Assembly (NCBI RefSeq): GCF_003044065.1
Contig: NZ_PZJJ01000004.1
Span: forward strand, 120,079-184,078
Direction: 5' to 3'
DNA length: 64,000 nucleotides
DNA from: Alkalicoccus saliphilus
Lineage (GTDB): Bacteria > Bacillota > Bacilli > Bacillales > Salisediminibacteriaceae
In this document: one piece after another, positions 46,057 to 55,382 of the stretch
How the letters are laid out: the number at the start of each line of letters is the position of its first letter
Numbering within the stretch: the stretch's first letter is position 1
Notes under the pieces: model-generated
Databases searched by the model: none
The model's input: the letters and a program-made list of their open reading frames with translations, nothing else
What the model was told of the DNA's origin: nothing
Made by a program: the position numbers and the translations under genes

Positions 46057-47766
46057 GTGAATAAAAAAGAAGTGATTCAAACACTTGAAACAATTGCTGT
46101 TTATCTTGAAATTAAGGGTGAAAATGCGTTCCGGGTATCGGCTTACCGTAAAGCGGCCGGTGCACTTGAAAAAGACGAGCGGAGCCTGGAGGAAATAGAG
46201 GATCCGGCGTCGATCAGCGGAATCGGCAAAGGAACAGCAGGTATTATTAACGACCTGCGGGAAACAGGAACAACCGAGCTTCTGGAACAGCTTCAGCAGG
46301 AAGTTCCGGGAGGGCTTGTGCCCCTGCTGAAACTGCCGGGTCTCGGAGGCAAAAAAATTGGGAAATTGTATCAGGAACTTGGAATTACGAGTGCAGAAGA
46401 ACTTAAAAAAGCCTGCGAGGCAAACGATGTCCAGGGGCTGGCAGGCTTTGGGAAAAAGACGGAGGAAAAAATCCTTGAAGCTGTGAATGCAATGGGACAG
46501 AGACCGGAGAGGCTGCCGATCGTTCAGGTGTATCCGGCAGTCGAAGCACTTGGAGAAAGGCTCGATAAGATGACAGCTGTTCTCCGCTGGGAACTGGCCG
46601 GAAGCTTCCGGCGGGGGCGGGAAACGGTGAAGGATCTGGATTTTATTATTTCCACGGAAAATCCCGGAGCAGTGAAAGATGCGATCCTCGCTCTGCCGGA
46701 AATCGATGCTGTGATCGGTAAAGGCGAAGCAAAAATCTCTGTCGAATTCCAATTTGGGGACGTAATTATTCCCGCAGACTTCCGGATTGTTGAAGACCGC
46801 TCTTTTGCTTCCACTCTGCATCACTTTACCGGCTCCAAAGACCACAACGTGCTGATGCGTCAGCGGGCGAAGGAGCGCGGGGAAAAAGTAAGTGAATACG
46901 GGGTGGAAAAAGAAGAAACCGGGGAACGTATTTATTTTAAATCGGAAGAAGAGTTTTACGCGCACTTTGGTCTTTCTTTTATTCCTCCGGAAGTGCGGGA
47001 AGGACGTCATGAGCTGGAGAGGAACTTCGATAACCTTGTTCAGCTGAGTGATATTAAGGGAGACCTGCATATGCATACGACATGGAGCGACGGAGCCCAG
47101 TCGATAGAAGAGATGGCAGACAGATGTATTGAAAAAGGGTATGAATTCATGGCTGTGACAGACCACTCCCAGTATTTAAAAGTAGCCAATGGCCTGACTG
47201 TGGAACGCCTCAGAAGGCAGCATGAAGAAGTCCGCCGTATCGAAAAAGATAAAAATATCCGGATATTCACCGGAGTGGAGATGGACATACTGCCGGACGG
47301 TACGCTTGATTACGAAGACGACGTGCTGAAAGAGATTGATTTTGTCATAGCGTCCATTCATTCTTCTTTCCAGCAGGATGAAGAAACCATCATGATGCGG
47401 CTCGAAAACGCCTGCCGGAATCCTTATGTAAACATGATCGCTCATCCAACGGGAAGACTGATCGGGCGGAGGGACGGATACAAGGTCGATATGGACCGTC
47501 TCATCCGTACTGCAGCCGAAACAGGAACGGTGCTTGAACTGAATGCCAACCCGAACCGTCTGGATCTTGCAGCGGAGCCGCTTGCCAAAGCGAAGGCGGC
47601 AGGAGTAAAAGTGGCAGTTAATACCGATGCCCACCGGTTTGATATGCTTGAAGACATGGAAGCGGGTGTCAAAACCGCCCGCAGAGCAGCTCTTGAAGGT
47701 AAAGACGTTTTAAATACATGGACGACGGCAGAACTCGAAAAGTTTTTTAACAAACAACAACAATAA
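46057..47766 (+). CDS. polX: DNA polymerase/3'-5' exonuclease PolX
   Basis: Bacterial family X polymerase acting in base-excision repair. The 569-residue protein has an HhH-rich 8-kDa region (about 1-110), the Pol X palm with catalytic aspartates in FRRGRETVKDLDFIIS, and a C-terminal PHP domain (about 330-569) with metal-binding HMHTTWSDG, TDHSQYL and the VNTDAHRFDML segment that gives the 3'-5' exonuclease. GTG start 46057 with SD AAGGAGA. It precedes mutS2 by 23 bases. Confidence 0.94.
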   Translation: MNKKEVIQTLETIAVYLEIKGENAFRVSAYRKAAGALEKDERSLEEIEDPASISGIGKGTAGIINDLRETGTTELLEQLQQEVPGGLVPLLKLPGLGGKKIGKLYQELGITSAEELKKACEANDVQGLAGFGKKTEEKILEAVNAMGQRPERLPIVQVYPAVEALGERLDKMTAVLRWELAGSFRRGRETVKDLDFIISTENPGAVKDAILALPEIDAVIGKGEAKISVEFQFGDVIIPADFRIVEDRSFASTLHHFTGSKDHNVLMRQRAKERGEKVSEYGVEKEETGERIYFKSEEEFYAHFGLSFIPPEVREGRHELERNFDNLVQLSDIKGDLHMHTTWSDGAQSIEEMADRCIEKGYEFMAVTDHSQYLKVANGLTVERLRRQHEEVRRIEKDKNIRIFTGVEMDILPDGTLDYEDDVLKEIDFVIASIHSSFQQDEETIMMRLENACRNPYVNMIAHPTGRLIGRRDGYKVDMDRLIRTAAETGTVLELNANPNRLDLAAEPLAKAKAAGVKVAVNTDAHRFDMLEDMEAGVKTARRAALEGKDVLNTWTTAELEKFFNKQQQ

Positions 47767-47789
47767 GCAGGTAAGAAGGGATTGTTAAC

Positions 47790-50153
47790 ATGATAGAACG
47801 GGTCAGCCGTGTGCTTGAATACGAAAAAATGAAAGAGCAGCTGCTTCCTTTTGCAGGTTCTTCTCTCGGAAAAGATAAAGTGAAAAAGCTTATGCCCTCT
47901 TTTTCTTTTGAAGAGATTCAGGAGGCACACGCTCATACCGCAGAAGCTGCGAAAGTGCTGCGTTTGAAAGGCAATGTGCCGCTTGGCGGGCTTCGGGACA
48001 TCCGCGGTTCGATCAAACGTGCCGAAATAGGCGGCCAGCTGAATGCCGATGAGCTTCTTGACACCGCCTCCACCATTTATGGAAGCAGAATGTTCAAATC
48101 ATTCGTTGAGCAGATGGTCGAGGATGAAATAGAGCTGTCGATTCTTCCGGGCTTAATGAGTGAAATGCCGGCCCTGCTCGATCTTCAGCGGGAGATTAAC
48201 GAAGCTGTTGATGAAAACGGGGGGATACTGGACTCAGCCAGTACCCAGCTGCGGACGATCCGGCAGCAGATCCGTTCCCACGAATCGACGGTCCGCTCCC
48301 GGCTGGAAAATATTACACGTTCTTCTTCCGGAAAAAAGATGCTTTCTGATGCCATTGTGACGATTCGTAACGACCGTTATGTTATTCCGGTTAAAGCCGA
48401 ATACCGTGGTCACTTCGGCGGGATTGTCCATGACCAGTCTGCTTCCGGAGCGACACTGTTTGTGGAACCGGAAAGCGTCGTGCAGGCTAACAATCAGCTG
48501 CGCGAAGCAAGAACAAAAGAAAAGTACGAAATTGAAAAAATTCTGCAGCAGCTTTCTGCTTCCGTATCTGAATATACAGAAGAGCTCAGTATGGTCGTCC
48601 GGACGATGACAGAAGTTGATTTTATGTTTGCGAAAGCGTCCTACGCCAAGTCGATCCGTGCAACGGAACCGACTTTAAATGAAAACAGCCGTATTGAAAT
48701 GAAGGGGGCGCGTCATCCGCTCATCCCGGATAACGAAATCGTACCGATCGACGTCGAACTCGGCGGAGATTTTTCTTCACTTGTGATCACCGGACCTAAC
48801 ACCGGAGGAAAAACCGTCACACTGAAAACCGTCGGCCTTTTGACACTGATGGCCCAGTCCGGCCTGCAGATTCCGTGCGAGGAAGGGTCTACGGCGGCCG
48901 TTTTTCAGAAGATTTTTGCTGACATCGGCGATGAGCAGTCCATTGAACAAAGTCTGAGTACATTTTCCTCCCACATGACGAATATTGTTCAGATTATGGA
49001 AGACGTGGATTTTCAGTCGCTCGTCCTGTTTGACGAACTCGGGGCAGGAACCGACCCGACAGAAGGGGCGGCGCTTGCCATATCAATTCTGGATCATGTA
49101 TACAACGTCGGGGCAAAAGTAATTGCGACCACCCATTACAGCGAGCTGAAAGGCTACGCCTACGACCGGGAAGGCGTAATGAACGCAAGCGTGGAGTTTA
49201 ATGTCGAAACACTGCGCCCGACTTACCGTCTCCTGATCGGTGTGCCAGGAAGAAGTAATGCATTTGCTATCAGCAGCCGGCTCGGACTTAAGGAAAGTAT
49301 TATCGAAGAGGCCAAAAATCAAATTTCCACAGAAACAAACAAAGTGGAAAATATGATTTCCTCTCTGGAAGAAAGCCGGAAAAAAGCTGAAGAAGAAATG
49401 GAAGCAGCAGCAGCCCTCCGGGAAGAAGCGGAACAGCTTCACCAGGATCTTTCGCAGAAAATGGAGGAATGGGAAGATCAGAAGGACCGGCTTCTACAGT
49501 CGGCAGAAGACAAAGCGGCCGGCTACGTCCGTAAAGCGCGGGAGGAAGCGGAAAGTATTATTTCCGACCTTCGTGAAATGCAGAAAAACAACCCGGCGAT
49601 CAAGGAACACGAACTGATCGAAGCGAAAAAGAAACTGGACGAAGCAGAACCTGATTTTGCAGAAAAGCAGAAAAAGAAAAAACCAAAAAAGAAAAAACCG
49701 CAGATTGATACACTCGAACCCGGAGACGAAGTAAAAGTGGAAAGCTTCAATCAAAAAGGAACGATCGTTGATAAAGCGAACGAAAATGAGTACACAGTAC
49801 AGCTCGGTGTTATGAAAATGAAAGTGAAAAAAGACGATCTTCTCTATATCAGCCGGCCGAAGCCCGTAGAAACAAAACCGATGGCGATGGTACGCGGCAG
49901 GAGCGGGCACGTAAAAACAGAGCTCGACCTCCGGGGAGAACGGTACGAAAATGCGATGATGGAAGTGGAAAAGTATCTGGATGAAGCGGTTCTTGCCGGT
50001 TATCATCAGGTATCAATTATTCATGGAAAAGGAACCGGCGCTCTGCGAAAAGGAGTGGAGGAGCTGCTGAAAAAGCATCGGAATGTGTCGGAAACCCGTC
50101 CCGGAACTCAGGGCGAAGGCGGCTCCGGAGTAACGATTGCCAAACTGAAGTAA
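47790..50153 (+). CDS. mutS2: endonuclease MutS2
   Basis: MutS-family ATPase without the mismatch-recognition domain; in B. subtilis it acts on collided ribosomes and in recombination control. The 787-residue protein has core and clamp helices (1-310), ATPase Walker A GPNTGGKTVTLKTV, Walker B LVLFDELGAGTDPTEGAAL, a long coiled coil (about 510-625) with a lysine-rich linker, a KOW-like segment, and a C-terminal Smr domain (about 712-787) with LDLRGERYE and IHGKGTGALRKG. It is complete and of normal length. Confidence 0.95.
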   Translation: MIERVSRVLEYEKMKEQLLPFAGSSLGKDKVKKLMPSFSFEEIQEAHAHTAEAAKVLRLKGNVPLGGLRDIRGSIKRAEIGGQLNADELLDTASTIYGSRMFKSFVEQMVEDEIELSILPGLMSEMPALLDLQREINEAVDENGGILDSASTQLRTIRQQIRSHESTVRSRLENITRSSSGKKMLSDAIVTIRNDRYVIPVKAEYRGHFGGIVHDQSASGATLFVEPESVVQANNQLREARTKEKYEIEKILQQLSASVSEYTEELSMVVRTMTEVDFMFAKASYAKSIRATEPTLNENSRIEMKGARHPLIPDNEIVPIDVELGGDFSSLVITGPNTGGKTVTLKTVGLLTLMAQSGLQIPCEEGSTAAVFQKIFADIGDEQSIEQSLSTFSSHMTNIVQIMEDVDFQSLVLFDELGAGTDPTEGAALAISILDHVYNVGAKVIATTHYSELKGYAYDREGVMNASVEFNVETLRPTYRLLIGVPGRSNAFAISSRLGLKESIIEEAKNQISTETNKVENMISSLEESRKKAEEEMEAAAALREEAEQLHQDLSQKMEEWEDQKDRLLQSAEDKAAGYVRKAREEAESIISDLREMQKNNPAIKEHELIEAKKKLDEAEPDFAEKQKKKKPKKKKPQIDTLEPGDEVKVESFNQKGTIVDKANENEYTVQLGVMKMKVKKDDLLYISRPKPVETKPMAMVRGRSGHVKTELDLRGERYENAMMEVEKYLDEAVLAGYHQVSIIHGKGTGALRKGVEELLKKHRNVSETRPGTQGEGGSGVTIAKLK

Positions 50154-50170
50154 AAGGGGGGGGTGAAAAC

Positions 50171-50575
50171 GTGGAAACCCTGTTTCAGCACGACTACATT
50201 TATACAGCAGGTGTATACAGTGTCGTCGTTTTATCCATCATTGTAGCGCTTGCTGTATTTGAATGGGTGACACCCTACACGACCTGGGAGGAATTCCGAA
50301 AAGGGAATATGGCTGTTGCTATGGCGACTTCAGGGAAAGTGTTTGGTATAGCCAATATATTCCGGTATTCCATCGAAGCTAATGATTCTGTTCTCGGTAT
50401 GCTGGGATGGGGGGGCTACGGTTTTCTCCTGCTTCTGTTTGTGTACTTTATTTTTGAATTTCTGACACCGACATTCAAAGTGGATAAAGAGCTTGAGGCA
50501 GATAACCGGGCCGTCGGACTGCTTTCATTCATACTGGCTGTATCCCTTTCGTTCGTTATCGGGGCAAGTATATAA
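50171..50575 (+). CDS. yshE: DUF350 membrane protein, YshE-like
   Basis: A 134-residue protein with four spans (about 12-33, 45-60, 80-98 and 113-133) of the DUF350 family, function unknown. GTG start 50171 follows a G-rich SD right after mutS2. The position after mutS2 and before the fatty-acid genes is that of B. subtilis yshE. Confidence 0.85.
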   Translation: METLFQHDYIYTAGVYSVVVLSIIVALAVFEWVTPYTTWEEFRKGNMAVAMATSGKVFGIANIFRYSIEANDSVLGMLGWGGYGFLLLLFVYFIFEFLTPTFKVDKELEADNRAVGLLSFILAVSLSFVIGASI

Positions 50576-50594
50576 ATTACGGGAGGCCGAAACT

Positions 50595-50678
50595 ATGGAA
50601 AGACTTGCAAAAATACTTATGATATTCTGTGCTGCCTTCCTTATCGGCGGCATGATTTACTGGGTGTTTTTTATTTAG
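50595..50678 (+). CDS. 27-residue single-span small membrane protein
   Basis: A short frame beginning MERLAKILMIFCAAF with one continuous hydrophobic helix (residues about 6-26) and almost no tail. GGGAGG at 50580-50585 is 9 bases before ATG 50595, and it lies 20 bases after yshE and before the terminator, so it would be on the same transcript. No named family is recognised. A chance frame cannot be excluded, but start context and composition favour a real small protein. Confidence 0.55.
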   Translation: MERLAKILMIFCAAFLIGGMIYWVFFI

Positions 50679-50736
50679 GCGAAGCATAAGACGCACGGCT
50701 TCTGCTGCAGAAAGAGAATGCGGAATGGCATAGACA

Positions 50737-50772
50737 AATAACCCCGGCAGGGAAAACTGCCGGGGTTATTTG
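50737..50772 (+). terminator. rho-independent terminator of the mutS2-yshE unit
   Basis: AAATAACCCCGGCAG (50737-50751) pairs with CTGCCGGGGTTATTT (50758-50772). A near-identical copy occurs at 51201-51237 on the other side of the B1 repeat. Confidence 0.92.
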
Positions 50773-50773
50773 A

Positions 50774-51200
50774 GGCTGTTGAATAAAGTGTTTTTTATAC
50801 ATGCCTATGCATTTCCTTGCTTTCGCCTCCGCAGGACGCTTTCCGGGCGGGCCGGCTTCAGCTAATTTCTTCCTCCCACTGCTCGGAAGAAATGGATCTT
50901 CTGCTCGTCCTTCATCGCCCCGGAGTCGCCTGCTGCAGCTCCAGCAGGAAAATAAAAAGAAGGTTTCTCTTCGAAAAAACGTGGTGATTCCGCCCTTTCT
51001 TCCATTCAGGAGAGGCTTCTTCCTCCGGAACGACCGGCGGGGACGCCGGTGGGAACAAGCGAAGTCGGAAGATCCTACACGGCCGGAGGGCAAACAGCTG
51101 ACGACGAGCCCCACGGCAAGCTTCCGCCGGGGAGTACAGGAGAAAGCTATACGCTCAGAAGAATAATTATTCTGAAACCAAGACTTAATCAACACTCTGA
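50774..51200 (+). repeat. group B repeat, full copy B1
   Basis: About 427 bp from AGGCTGTTGAATAAAGTG to ACTTAATCAACACTCTGA. The reverse complement of 58647-59081 aligns with it over nearly its full length, differing mainly in a short segment at about 51085-51110. The ends form an imperfect inverted repeat. Internal palindromes include CCGGCGGGGACGCCGG. An open frame through the centre has no SD and no recognisable protein. Confidence 0.85.
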
Positions 51201-51237
51201 ATAACCCCGGCAGGGAAAACTACCGGGGTTATTTATT
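51201..51237 (+). terminator. second copy of the yshE terminator hairpin
   Basis: ATAACCCCGGCAGGGAAAAC followed by TACCGGGGTTATTT: the same hairpin as 50737-50772, with one base changed in the 3' arm (TGCC to TACC). Confidence 0.85.
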
Positions 51238-51239
51238 TG

Positions 51240-51490
51240 TGGCTGTTGAATAAAGTGTTTTTGCGTGTGCGGATATACGCTGTCCTGCTTCCGCTTTCCG
51301 GGACGTAGAAACGAAAGCGAACGTTTCTCTTTATTGTTCAAGGCAGCCTTTCGATAAAGAAACTGTTCTTCATAACGGCGGAGGTGCAGCGCAGCCAGAA
51401 GATCCTTCTCGGCCGGTGAGCATACAGCTGACGACAAAACCCCACTACCAAACCGTCCATCTATAACGAAATAATAGCTCAACAGCCTGA
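51240..51490 (+). repeat. group B repeat, shortened copy B7
   Basis: Starts TGGCTGTTGAATAAAGTG and ends CTCAACAGCCTGA, with inverted ends. Body blocks match B1 with internal deletions (CTTCCGCTTTCCGGGACG, AGAAGATCCTTCTCGGCCGG, ACAGCTGACGACAAAACCCC). Confidence 0.65.
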
Positions 51491-51562
51491 GGATAGGATA
51501 GAAATGGGCTATGAGAATGGTCTTCTTCAAAAACTTTACAGGAAGGTGGGATTACTTGTAAA

Positions 51563-51581
51563 ATGAATGAGTATTCAATTT
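51563..51581 (+). promoter_or_regulatory. FadR-like operator upstream of the first acyl-CoA synthetase
   Basis: ATGAATGAGTATTCAATTT resembles the TGAATGANTANTCATTCA-type site of Bacillus FadR; the left half is complete and the right half is degenerate. Confidence 0.5.
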
Positions 51582-51613
51582 AACGGAATTATTTTTCAAA
51601 TATTGTTTCTTTT

Positions 51614-51627
51614 TGAAGGCGTTTTCA
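51614..51627 (+). promoter_or_regulatory. cre-like CcpA site upstream of fadD
   Basis: TGAAGGCGTTTTCA, flanked by T and TT, differs from the cre consensus at one position. The B. subtilis lcfA operon is known to be controlled by both FadR and CcpA. Confidence 0.6.
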
Positions 51628-51766
51628 TTACAATATGACTAAGAGGGAATGTTTGTCTGTTTTGTGACGGAGCTCATACGGAGGGGAGCCGGAGGATTCG
51701 TGACGGGATGGACAGAACATCATGAACCGGCAGACAGAGTGATAGGAAAACAGGGAGGGTATTGTC

Positions 51767-53455
51767 ATGACAACGTTAACTGAAAAACCGTGGTTTGAAT
51801 CCTACCCACAGGAAATTCCGAAATCCATTGATTATGAGGAGCAGACCCTTCAATACTATTTGAAGCGGGCGGCCCGGGATTTTCCTGAAAAGACAGCTTT
51901 TCATTTTATGGGCAAGGAACTGACGTACAGTGCTGTCTATGAGGAAGCTCTGAAACTGGCGGATCAGCTGAGAAGCCTCGGGGTCGAAAAAGGTGACCGC
52001 GTGGCGGTGATGCTCGCAAATTCACCGCAGGCTGTAATCAGCTATTATGGAATACTGCTCGCCGGAGGTGTCGTCGTCCAGACTAATCCGCTGTACGTGG
52101 AACGGGAAATTGAGCACCAGATGACCGATTCTGATGCCAAAGTGATGATCTGCCTGGATCTTGTCTACCCAAGGGTAGCCAAAGTAAAGGAAAAAACACC
52201 GCTGACGCACATTATTGTAACCGGCATTAAAGACTATCTGCCATTTCCTAAAAATAAAATCTATCCGTTTATTCAAAAGAAAAATACCGGTATTAAGGTG
52301 GATATTACTTATTCCAGTACCCTGCTTTCATTTACAGAACTGATCGAAAAAGGGCGGGCGGAAGAAATACCGGTCGATGTGAATCCAAAAGAAGACCTGG
52401 CGCTGCTGCAGTATACGGGAGGAACGACGGGCCCTGCAAAGGGTGTCATGCTGACCCACTACAACCTGGTCGTAAACACCCAGCAGTGTGAAGAGTGGAT
52501 GTATAAGCTGCAGCCCGGAGAAGAAGTAATTATCGCTGCCCTGCCTTTCTTTCATGTGTACGGTATGACGACCGTCATGAATCTTTCGGTCCGTATGGCT
52601 TTTAAAATGATTATCATTCCTAAATTTGATCCGAAAGAAATTTTAAAATCCATTGAAAAACATAAAGCAACCCTTTACCCGGGAGCACCGACGATGTATA
52701 TCGGCCTGCTGAACCATCCGGATATCAAAAAATATGACCTTTCCTCCATCAAAGCCTGTATCAGCGGATCGGCCCCGCTCCCTGTGGAAGTGCAGACGAA
52801 GTTTGAGGAAGTGACGAACGGAAGGCTTGTGGAAGGCTACGGTCTGACCGAAACGTCGCCGGTCGCCATTTCAAACCTTCTTTGGGGAAGGCGGAAGCAG
52901 GGATCCATTGGACTTCCGTGGCCTGATACAGATGTTAAGGTGCTTTCTGCTGAAAGTGGGGAGGAAGCGGCACCGAACGAAGTCGGGGAGCTGATGGTCA
53001 AGGGCCCCCAGGTGATGAAAGGCTACTGGAAACAGCCGGAGGCCACCCAGGCAAGTTTTATGGAGGGCTGGCTTTTGACGGGGGACATGGGTTACATGGA
53101 TGAAGAAGGCTTCTTCTACATTGTGGACCGTAAAAAAGATATGATTATCGCCGGTGGGTTCAATATTTATCCACGTGAAATTGAAGAAGTGCTTTATGAA
53201 TATGAAGGTGTTCAGGAAGTGTGTGTCATCGGTGTGCCGGACCCTTACCGTGGGGAGACGGTCAAGGCGTTTGTTGTACCGAAAGAAGGGGTGGAGCTTT
53301 CAGAAGATGCCCTGGACGAGCACTGCAGAAATTATCTGGCTTCCTTCAAAGTACCGCAGTACTATGAGTTCCGTGAAGAGCTTCCGAAGACGATGGTAGG
53401 AAAAATACTCCGCCGGGTGCTTGTAGAAGAAGAACGGGAAAAGCACAAAAAATAA
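51767..53455 (+). CDS. lcfA: long-chain acyl-CoA synthetase (paralogue 1)
   Basis: Activates fatty acids to acyl-CoA through an acyl-AMP intermediate, entry to beta-oxidation. The 562-residue protein shows the ANL-family motifs LQYTGGTTGPAKGVMLTH (P-loop), VEGYGLTETSPVA (adenine binding), LLTGDMGYMDEEGFF and the C-terminal catalytic-lysine segment PKTMVGKILRR. SD GGGAGGG precedes ATG 51767. A tandem paralogue follows; B. subtilis has one lcfA in this place. FadR-like and cre-like sites precede it. Confidence 0.93.
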   Translation: MTTLTEKPWFESYPQEIPKSIDYEEQTLQYYLKRAARDFPEKTAFHFMGKELTYSAVYEEALKLADQLRSLGVEKGDRVAVMLANSPQAVISYYGILLAGGVVVQTNPLYVEREIEHQMTDSDAKVMICLDLVYPRVAKVKEKTPLTHIIVTGIKDYLPFPKNKIYPFIQKKNTGIKVDITYSSTLLSFTELIEKGRAEEIPVDVNPKEDLALLQYTGGTTGPAKGVMLTHYNLVVNTQQCEEWMYKLQPGEEVIIAALPFFHVYGMTTVMNLSVRMAFKMIIIPKFDPKEILKSIEKHKATLYPGAPTMYIGLLNHPDIKKYDLSSIKACISGSAPLPVEVQTKFEEVTNGRLVEGYGLTETSPVAISNLLWGRRKQGSIGLPWPDTDVKVLSAESGEEAAPNEVGELMVKGPQVMKGYWKQPEATQASFMEGWLLTGDMGYMDEEGFFYIVDRKKDMIIAGGFNIYPREIEEVLYEYEGVQEVCVIGVPDPYRGETVKAFVVPKEGVELSEDALDEHCRNYLASFKVPQYYEFREELPKTMVGKILRRVLVEEEREKHKK

Positions 53456-53465
53456 ACCTGGAAGG

Positions 53466-53490
53466 AGCCGGATGCGTCCGGCTTCTCTTC
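53466..53490 (+). terminator. weak terminator-like hairpin between the two acyl-CoA synthetases
   Basis: AGCCGGA (53466-53472) pairs with TCCGGCT (53477-53483), followed by TCTCTT. Confidence 0.45.
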
Positions 53491-53548
53491 CTGGCTGTTA
53501 AAGAGAGATGTTTATCTGCATCAGGAATGGGCATCAGGAGGATATATT

Positions 53549-55243
53549 ATGCTTACAGAAACTATTGCGAGGCCATGGCTCAGCCAGTATCCAGATGCGA
53601 TTCCGGAATCCCTGGAATATCCGGATAAAACACTTCATTCGTTTCTGAAAGAAGGAGCGGAGGAAGAGCCGGAGAAAAAAATCCTCGATTTTATGGGTCT
53701 TTCCATGACATTTAAAGAAGTTTACGAGCAGGCAGAGCGGTTTGCTGCAGGCCTGCAGAAGCTGGGCGTACATAAAGGGGATCGGGTGGCGATCATGCTT
53801 GCCAATACGCCCCAGTCGGTTATCAGCTATTACGGAATACTGATGGCCGGAGGAATTGTTGTTCAGACAAACCCGTTGTATGTAGAAAGGGAACTGGAAC
53901 ACCAGATGGCTGACTCCGGGGCAAAAGTGATTGTCTGTCTGGATCTTGTCTATCCTAAAGTCCAGTCAGTAAGAAATAATACCGCTCTGGAGCACGTCAT
54001 CGTGACAAAAATTGCAGATTACCTGCCGTTTCCGAAAAATATGATTTACCCTTTTATTCAAAAAAAGAACACCGGTCTTAAAGTCGACGTTTCCTACGAC
54101 AGCAGTAATCACAGTTTTGTTCAATTGGTGAAAAATTCCGGCAACCGCCTGACACCGGTCGAGACGGACCCGGACAGCGACCTGGCACTGCTGCAGTACA
54201 CGGGAGGAACAACCGGCGCTGCAAAGGGAGTAATGCTTACCCATAAAAACCTCGTAGCCAATACGACTCAGTGCATCAGATGGATGCATAATATCAAACA
54301 CGGGGAAGAAGTTATCCTCTGTGCACTGCCTTTCTTTCACGTGTACGGCATGACGGTCGGAATGAACTTTGCTATTATGGACCGCTCAAAAATGGTTATC
54401 CTTCCGAAGTTTGATACAAAGCAGACGCTGAAAGCGATCGAGCGTCAGAAAGTAAGCATCTTTCCGGGAGCGCCGACGATGTATATTGGTCTGATTAACG
54501 ATCAGAACGTCCAGAAATTCGATCTTTCCTCCATCGAAGTGTGCATCAGTGGATCTGCTCCGCTGCCGGTCGAAGTACAGCAGCGGTTTGAAACACTGAC
54601 AGGTGGAAAGCTGTCGGAAGGGTTCGGCCTCACGGAAGCGTCTCCTGTCACCCATTTTAATTTAATGTGGGGAAAACGACCGACAGGCAGTATCGGGCTG
54701 CCGTGGCCGGATACGGACGTGATGATTTTGTCTGCGGAAACCGGGGAGGAAGCATCACCGAAAGAAGTCGGAGAACTGCTTATCCGTGGACCGCAGGTGA
54801 TGCAGGGTTACTGGAACCGCCCGGAGGATACCGCACAGGCGATGCAGAACGGCTGGCTCTATACGGGAGATATGGGCTACATGGATGAAGAAGGTTACTT
54901 TTATATCGTAGACCGGAAAAAGGACATGATCATTGCCGGAGGATTTAATATCTATCCAAGGGAAATAGAAGAAGTACTGTATGAACACGAAGCGGTGAAG
55001 GAAGCGGTCGCCGTTGGACTGCCGGATCCTTACCGTGGAGAAACCGTTAAAGCATTTGTCGTTCTGAAGGAAGGGAAGGACGTATCTGAAAAAGAGCTGG
55101 ATAAGTTCTGCCGCACACAGCTCTCGTCGTATAAGGTGCCGCGCCTGTATGAATTCCGGGAGGAGCTTCCGAAAACGATGGTAGGTAAAGTACTTCGACG
55201 TGCTCTCCAGGAAGAAGAAAAAGAGCGTCAGAAGTCTAGCTAA
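53549..55243 (+). CDS. long-chain acyl-CoA synthetase (paralogue 2)
   Basis: A 564-residue tandem paralogue of the preceding gene with the same motifs: LQYTGGTTGAAKGVMLTH, SEGFGLTEASPVTHF, LYTGDMGYMDEEGYF and PKTMVGKVLRRALQ. The two are alike over the full length, most clearly from the P-loop to the C-terminus, which implies duplication in the lineage; different acyl chain preference is possible. SD CAGGAGG precedes ATG 53549. The 93-base gap may contain a weak terminator. Confidence 0.92.
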   Translation: MLTETIARPWLSQYPDAIPESLEYPDKTLHSFLKEGAEEEPEKKILDFMGLSMTFKEVYEQAERFAAGLQKLGVHKGDRVAIMLANTPQSVISYYGILMAGGIVVQTNPLYVERELEHQMADSGAKVIVCLDLVYPKVQSVRNNTALEHVIVTKIADYLPFPKNMIYPFIQKKNTGLKVDVSYDSSNHSFVQLVKNSGNRLTPVETDPDSDLALLQYTGGTTGAAKGVMLTHKNLVANTTQCIRWMHNIKHGEEVILCALPFFHVYGMTVGMNFAIMDRSKMVILPKFDTKQTLKAIERQKVSIFPGAPTMYIGLINDQNVQKFDLSSIEVCISGSAPLPVEVQQRFETLTGGKLSEGFGLTEASPVTHFNLMWGKRPTGSIGLPWPDTDVMILSAETGEEASPKEVGELLIRGPQVMQGYWNRPEDTAQAMQNGWLYTGDMGYMDEEGYFYIVDRKKDMIIAGGFNIYPREIEEVLYEHEAVKEAVAVGLPDPYRGETVKAFVVLKEGKDVSEKELDKFCRTQLSSYKVPRLYEFREELPKTMVGKVLRRALQEEEKERQKSS

Positions 55244-55331
55244 ATCTTTCAGAGTCCGGTAAGATGAGGACAGACAAATCTTTTCCGCTCTGGTCGTTGA
55301 CAGGCAGAGCGGAATTCGGTATCATCAGGAT

Positions 55332-55351
55332 ATGAATGAATGGTCATTCAT
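55332..55351 (+). promoter_or_regulatory. FadR operator upstream of fadR
   Basis: Perfect palindromic arms ATGAATGA and TCATTCAT separated by ATGG, matching the FadR (YsiA) box pattern. It lies 31 bases before the fadR start, consistent with autorepression relieved by long-chain acyl-CoA. Confidence 0.8.
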
Positions 55352-55382
55352 TTTTTGCCGGTCAGAATAGGAGTCGACATCT

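Noticed and set aside
50801..51166. 121-codon open frame inside repeat B1, partly shared in B2 (58795-59052, minus)
   Set aside because: The frame has no SD and a low-complexity Arg/Pro/Phe-rich composition with no family resemblance. Its conservation is explained by the high DNA identity of the two repeats, and the B2 version ends earlier.
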